From an uncultured Eubacteriales bacterium (lineage in GTDB: Bacteria; Bacillota; Clostridia; Christensenellales; Christensenellaceae), in NCBI GenBank assembly GCA_902782475.1, contig CACZNR010000076.1:1-8211 (forward strand): DNA of 8,211 nt. The letters run 5' to 3'. The translations under genes and the position numbers were made by a program. The notes beneath the pieces were generated by a model that saw only the letters and a list, made by a program, of their open reading frames with translations, made no database searches and was not told the origin of the DNA. This document shows positions 6,076-8,211 of the stretch, one piece after another; within the stretch, counting starts at the first letter, position 1, and each line of letters opens with the position of its first letter.

Positions 6076-6302
6076 TGTTAGGAAAACCAAAATATAATTA
6101 TGAAGACAGAGTGAAATTCACTATTGATAATGAAACGAAAGAAGGTACCATTTATATTATTGACGAGTATGGTACCTTCTTTTATAACGATGATGTTTGT
6201 TATGACATCATGAGCACGATTGGAGATGGGACTATGTGTCTCTACAAACATATTCCCGAACACCAGATTGAAAAAATTTTGAGGCAAAAACTAGCCTACT
6301 AA
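6075..6302 (+). CDS. Hypothetical 75-residue protein, relative of its upstream neighbour
   Basis: ATG 6075 overlaps the previous TAA (TAATG), with AGGAGG at 6065-6070. This start is preferred over the in-frame ATG at 6014 or 6024, which lie inside the upstream gene without a ribosome binding site. The protein starts MLGKPKYNYEDRVKFTIDNE and continues ETKEGTIYIIDEYGTFF, with YDIMSTIGDGTMCLYKHI near the C-terminal half. A pattern of short beta strands (VKFTI, GTIYIID, TFFYND) suggests a small barrel, probably SH3-like; this is inference. I recall similar short 'GKPKYNYGD.V.F' hypotheticals in Clostridia, often in mobile DNA, without known role. It shares the YDI...CLYK block and an IEK[AI] tail with the 56-residue protein, so the pair likely arose by duplication. 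Last gene of the trio; no clear terminator follows. Confidence 0.75.
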   Translation: MLGKPKYNYEDRVKFTIDNETKEGTIYIIDEYGTFFYNDDVCYDIMSTIGDGTMCLYKHIPEHQIEKILRQKLAY

Positions 6303-6330
6303 ACAATTACTTAAGCCACTACCAAAATGG

Positions 6331-6350
6331 TGTAAGATTGGCGTAAGATG
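6331..6350 (+). promoter_or_regulatory. Possible operator: two GTAAGAT direct repeats 11 bp apart
   Basis: GTAAGAT occurs at 6332-6338 and 6343-6349, one helical turn apart, about 56 bases before the predicted transcription start of the GH32 gene. Tandem sites at 11-bp spacing next to a weak -35 are how OmpR/PhoB-type activators commonly bind. The regulator is unknown. Confidence 0.35.
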
Positions 6351-6359
6351 TGCGAAAAA

Positions 6360-6389
6360 TGCCTTTACAAAAGGGGGCTATGCTATAAT
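6360..6389 (+). promoter_or_regulatory. Extended -10 promoter for the GH32-araA operon
   Basis: A perfect extended -10, TGC-TATAAT (6381-6389), is the clearest signal. The best -35 at proper distance is the poor TGCCTT (6360-6365, 18-base spacer); TTTACA (6364-6369) is only 14 bases away. Extended -10 plus weak -35 suits an activated promoter. The start of transcription would be near 6396, leaving a leader of about 60 bases. Confidence 0.65.
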
Positions 6390-6424
6390 ATTGATATGAA
6401 TATTTGCAGTTAGGGGGATGCAGA

Positions 6425-6451
6425 TATCCGCTGAAATATTTCCTTCGGATA
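6425..6451 (+). promoter_or_regulatory. Small leader hairpin before the GH32 gene
   Basis: TATCCG (6425-6430) can pair with CGGATA (6446-6451) around a 15-base loop in the leader, ending seven bases before the first ATG. It covers the only GGA-like ribosome binding candidate. A regulatory role is possible but the stem is short. Confidence 0.25.
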
Positions 6452-6458
6452 CCTGTGA

Positions 6459-7916
6459 ATGTTAGAAATGAGTATTTATCAGGAAAAGCTGGACAGGGCA
6501 AACCTTGAGATCCAGAGAAAAAAAGATATAGTTGCAAAAAGCCCTATGAGGCAGAAGTTCCATCTGATGCCTGAAACTGGCTGGATAAACGATCCATGCG
6601 GACTTGTATATTTCAAGGGAAAATATCACTTCTTCTATCAGTACAATCCATTCGATCCTTTCTGGGGAGAGATGTTCTGGGGGCATCAGGTAAGCGATGA
6701 CATGCTCCATTTTGAGAACCTCCCTCCTGCACTCGTGCCGAGCGAGGATTATGAGCGCTATCCTAAGGGCGGATGCTTTACAGGAAGTGCCATAGTCAAG
6801 GATGACAAGCTGTATCTTATATATACTGGTTCCACAGTATATGAGCAGGTGCAGTGCATAGCTGTTTCTGAAGACGGTGTCAATTTCACGAAGTATGAAG
6901 GCAATCCTGTGCTCCATGCACCTGAAGGATTCAAAAAGGCTGACTTCAGGGATCCGAAGGTATGGGAGCATAACGGAAAGTACTACATGGTGGCCGGCAC
7001 AAAGATAGGTGACAGGGGCAGAGCTCTTGTGTTCAGATCAGAAGACCTCATCAACTGGGAATTCCTGAATACTCTTTATGAGTCAAAGGGTGAGTGGGGA
7101 CACATGTTCGAATGCCCTAACTTCTTCCCTTTGGAAGACAAGTTCGTACTTATATTCGGACCTATGGGAACAGGTGAGAGAAAAGCCGTATACTTCGTAG
7201 GTGATTTCGACTACGAAGTAGGAAGATTCTATCCTATCACCAGCGGTGAAGTGGACTTTGGTCTGCACTTCTATGCACCTCAGCATTTCCTGGCACCTGA
7301 TGGAAGGAACATAATCGTCGGATGGTCCAACAACTGGCACTGGATGCCGATATGGCATGATTTTGGTGCAACATCAAAGGACGGATGGACAGGATTCTTC
7401 AATATTCCTAGAGAAGTAACATTAAATGATGACCTTACACTTTCTTTCAAACCTATAAGGGAACTGGAAGATATGGCAGAGACCGTGTGTGAGAAGGAAA
7501 ATGTTGAGATCGAAGATAAGTTGGATCTTATAGACGGATATCTCTACGAGATAAAGGCCACAGTGGATCTTGAGAAGACCACTGCCAAGAGCATAAAGCT
7601 GGCTCTCAGGGCAAAGGGTGATCATGTGACAGAAATAGTCTATGATCTTAAGAAGGGAATGCAGAGCATTGATCTTGCAAAGTCTGACGGCTGGAGCAAG
7701 GGCAAGGCTGTTGCACCTCTTAATCTTACAGGCAGGAAGGAGCTTACCATAGACATAGTATCTGACAGAAGCTCCATCGAAGCATTCGCAAATGACTACA
7801 GGGAAGACATGTCCTGCAACATCTATACCACTGATGAAGATGAGAACAACTCTATCATAGCTGAGAACGGAAAGGTATTCCTGTCAAAGCTTGAAGTCAA
7901 AAGACTTAATCCATGA
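6459..7916 (+). CDS. GH32 beta-fructofuranosidase (sucrose-6-phosphate hydrolase/fructanase type)
   Basis: A cytosolic (no signal peptide) glycoside hydrolase of family 32, 485 residues, normal length. Numbering from ATG 6459, the nucleophile motif WINDPCG is at 42-48 (Asp45), the transition-state RDP at 164-166 (Asp165), and the acid/base EC at 218-219 (Glu218). WGHQVSDDMLHFENLPPAL, CFTGSA and YTGS are further family blocks. A C-terminal beta-sandwich domain starts near 345. The family releases fructose from sucrose, sucrose-6-phosphate or fructans. The intracellular location and lack of binding modules favour sucrose(-phosphate) or short fructo-oligosaccharides. Oddly, the usual NDPNG is NDPCG here. 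Start is uncertain between ATG 6459 and ATG 6468, neither with a good ribosome binding site. The araA gene begins 17 bases after the stop, so the two form an operon. Confidence 0.93.
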   Translation: MLEMSIYQEKLDRANLEIQRKKDIVAKSPMRQKFHLMPETGWINDPCGLVYFKGKYHFFYQYNPFDPFWGEMFWGHQVSDDMLHFENLPPALVPSEDYERYPKGGCFTGSAIVKDDKLYLIYTGSTVYEQVQCIAVSEDGVNFTKYEGNPVLHAPEGFKKADFRDPKVWEHNGKYYMVAGTKIGDRGRALVFRSEDLINWEFLNTLYESKGEWGHMFECPNFFPLEDKFVLIFGPMGTGERKAVYFVGDFDYEVGRFYPITSGEVDFGLHFYAPQHFLAPDGRNIIVGWSNNWHWMPIWHDFGATSKDGWTGFFNIPREVTLNDDLTLSFKPIRELEDMAETVCEKENVEIEDKLDLIDGYLYEIKATVDLEKTTAKSIKLALRAKGDHVTEIVYDLKKGMQSIDLAKSDGWSKGKAVAPLNLTGRKELTIDIVSDRSSIEAFANDYREDMSCNIYTTDEDENNSIIAENGKVFLSKLEVKRLNP

Positions 7917-7933
7917 ATAAGGAGAGATTTATT

Positions 7934-8211
7934 ATGCAGAAGGAATTTTGGTTTATAGTCGGAAGTCAGGACCTTTATGGTGAGGATGTCCTTGAGACAG
8001 TCAGGAAGAGGGCCGCAGAGATGGCCGAAGAACTGTCAGCAAAACTGCCTTACAGACTGGTCTATAAGGATACAGGAAGGAGCAGTGACCAGATCACAGC
8101 CCTTATAAAGGAAGCCAACTACAGGGATGAGTGCATAGGCATAGTCACATGGTGCCATACATTCTCTCCAAGCAAGATGTGGCTCAATGGTCTTGAACTC
8201 CTTCAGAAACC
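7934..8211 (+). CDS. araA: L-arabinose isomerase, 3' end beyond the window
   Basis: Converts L-arabinose to L-ribulose, the first cytosolic step of bacterial arabinose catabolism. Only the first 92 of roughly 490-500 residues are visible. They carry the family N-terminus: EFWFIVGSQDLYG near the start, KLPYRLVYKDTG, then ITALIKEANY and GIVTWCHTFSPSKMW, close to the VGSQ.LYG and TW.HTFSPAKMW of AraA. The catalytic Glu/His residues lie beyond the window. ATG 7934 has AAGGAG (7919-7924) nine bases upstream. An in-frame ATG at 7913 overlaps the GH32 stop (ATGA) and would add seven residues, but has no ribosome binding site in range. No terminator or promoter separates it from the GH32 gene, so co-transcription is likely. 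Confidence 0.93.
   Translation, partial: MQKEFWFIVGSQDLYGEDVLETVRKRAAEMAEELSAKLPYRLVYKDTGRSSDQITALIKEANYRDECIGIVTWCHTFSPSKMWLNGLELLQK

Overview
The window looks like chromosomal DNA from a Clostridia-type Firmicute, probably Lachnospiraceae-like. The grounds are the AGGAGG-type ribosome binding sites, Arg codons dominated by AGA/AGG, frequent ATA for Ile, and short GC hairpins followed by T-runs. The genus cannot be fixed from the sequence alone.

Layout: (1) 1-928 is the 3' part of a RelA/SpoT-type nucleotidyltransferase gene cut by the window edge. (2) 990-2378 is asnS, with its own promoter and a clean intrinsic terminator at 2390-2413. (3) 2414 to about 6330 is a visibly AT-richer accessory stretch of short, unrelated and partly broken genes. 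(4) 6331-8211 returns to the codon style of the flanks: a promoter, a GH32 beta-fructosidase gene and the start of araA (L-arabinose isomerase), very likely one sugar-catabolic operon.

The accessory stretch holds, in order: a small basic protein gene of the 'SRSYKK' type with a one-base frameshift in an A7 run; a secreted Amidase_6-type (NlpC/P60-like) protein with its own promoter; the remains of a type III (RNA-protein) toxin-antitoxin locus; a decayed ISL3-family insertion sequence with 25-bp terminal inverted repeats; and three tiny translationally coupled genes. The second and third of these share a YDI...CLYK motif and look like relatives of each other.

The most interesting item is the type III TA remnant. 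A strong promoter overlaps the amidase stop codon. It is followed by one 36-nt ToxI-like repeat (AGGTG-N5-CTACC core) flanked by partial repeats, then a 10-bp hairpin, then the first ~41 codons of a ToxN/AbiQ-family endoribonuclease, which is cut off by the IS. The antitoxin RNA unit appears complete enough to be transcribed while the toxin is destroyed, so this may be an orphan ToxI. All family assignments are from reading motifs by eye; no database search was possible.
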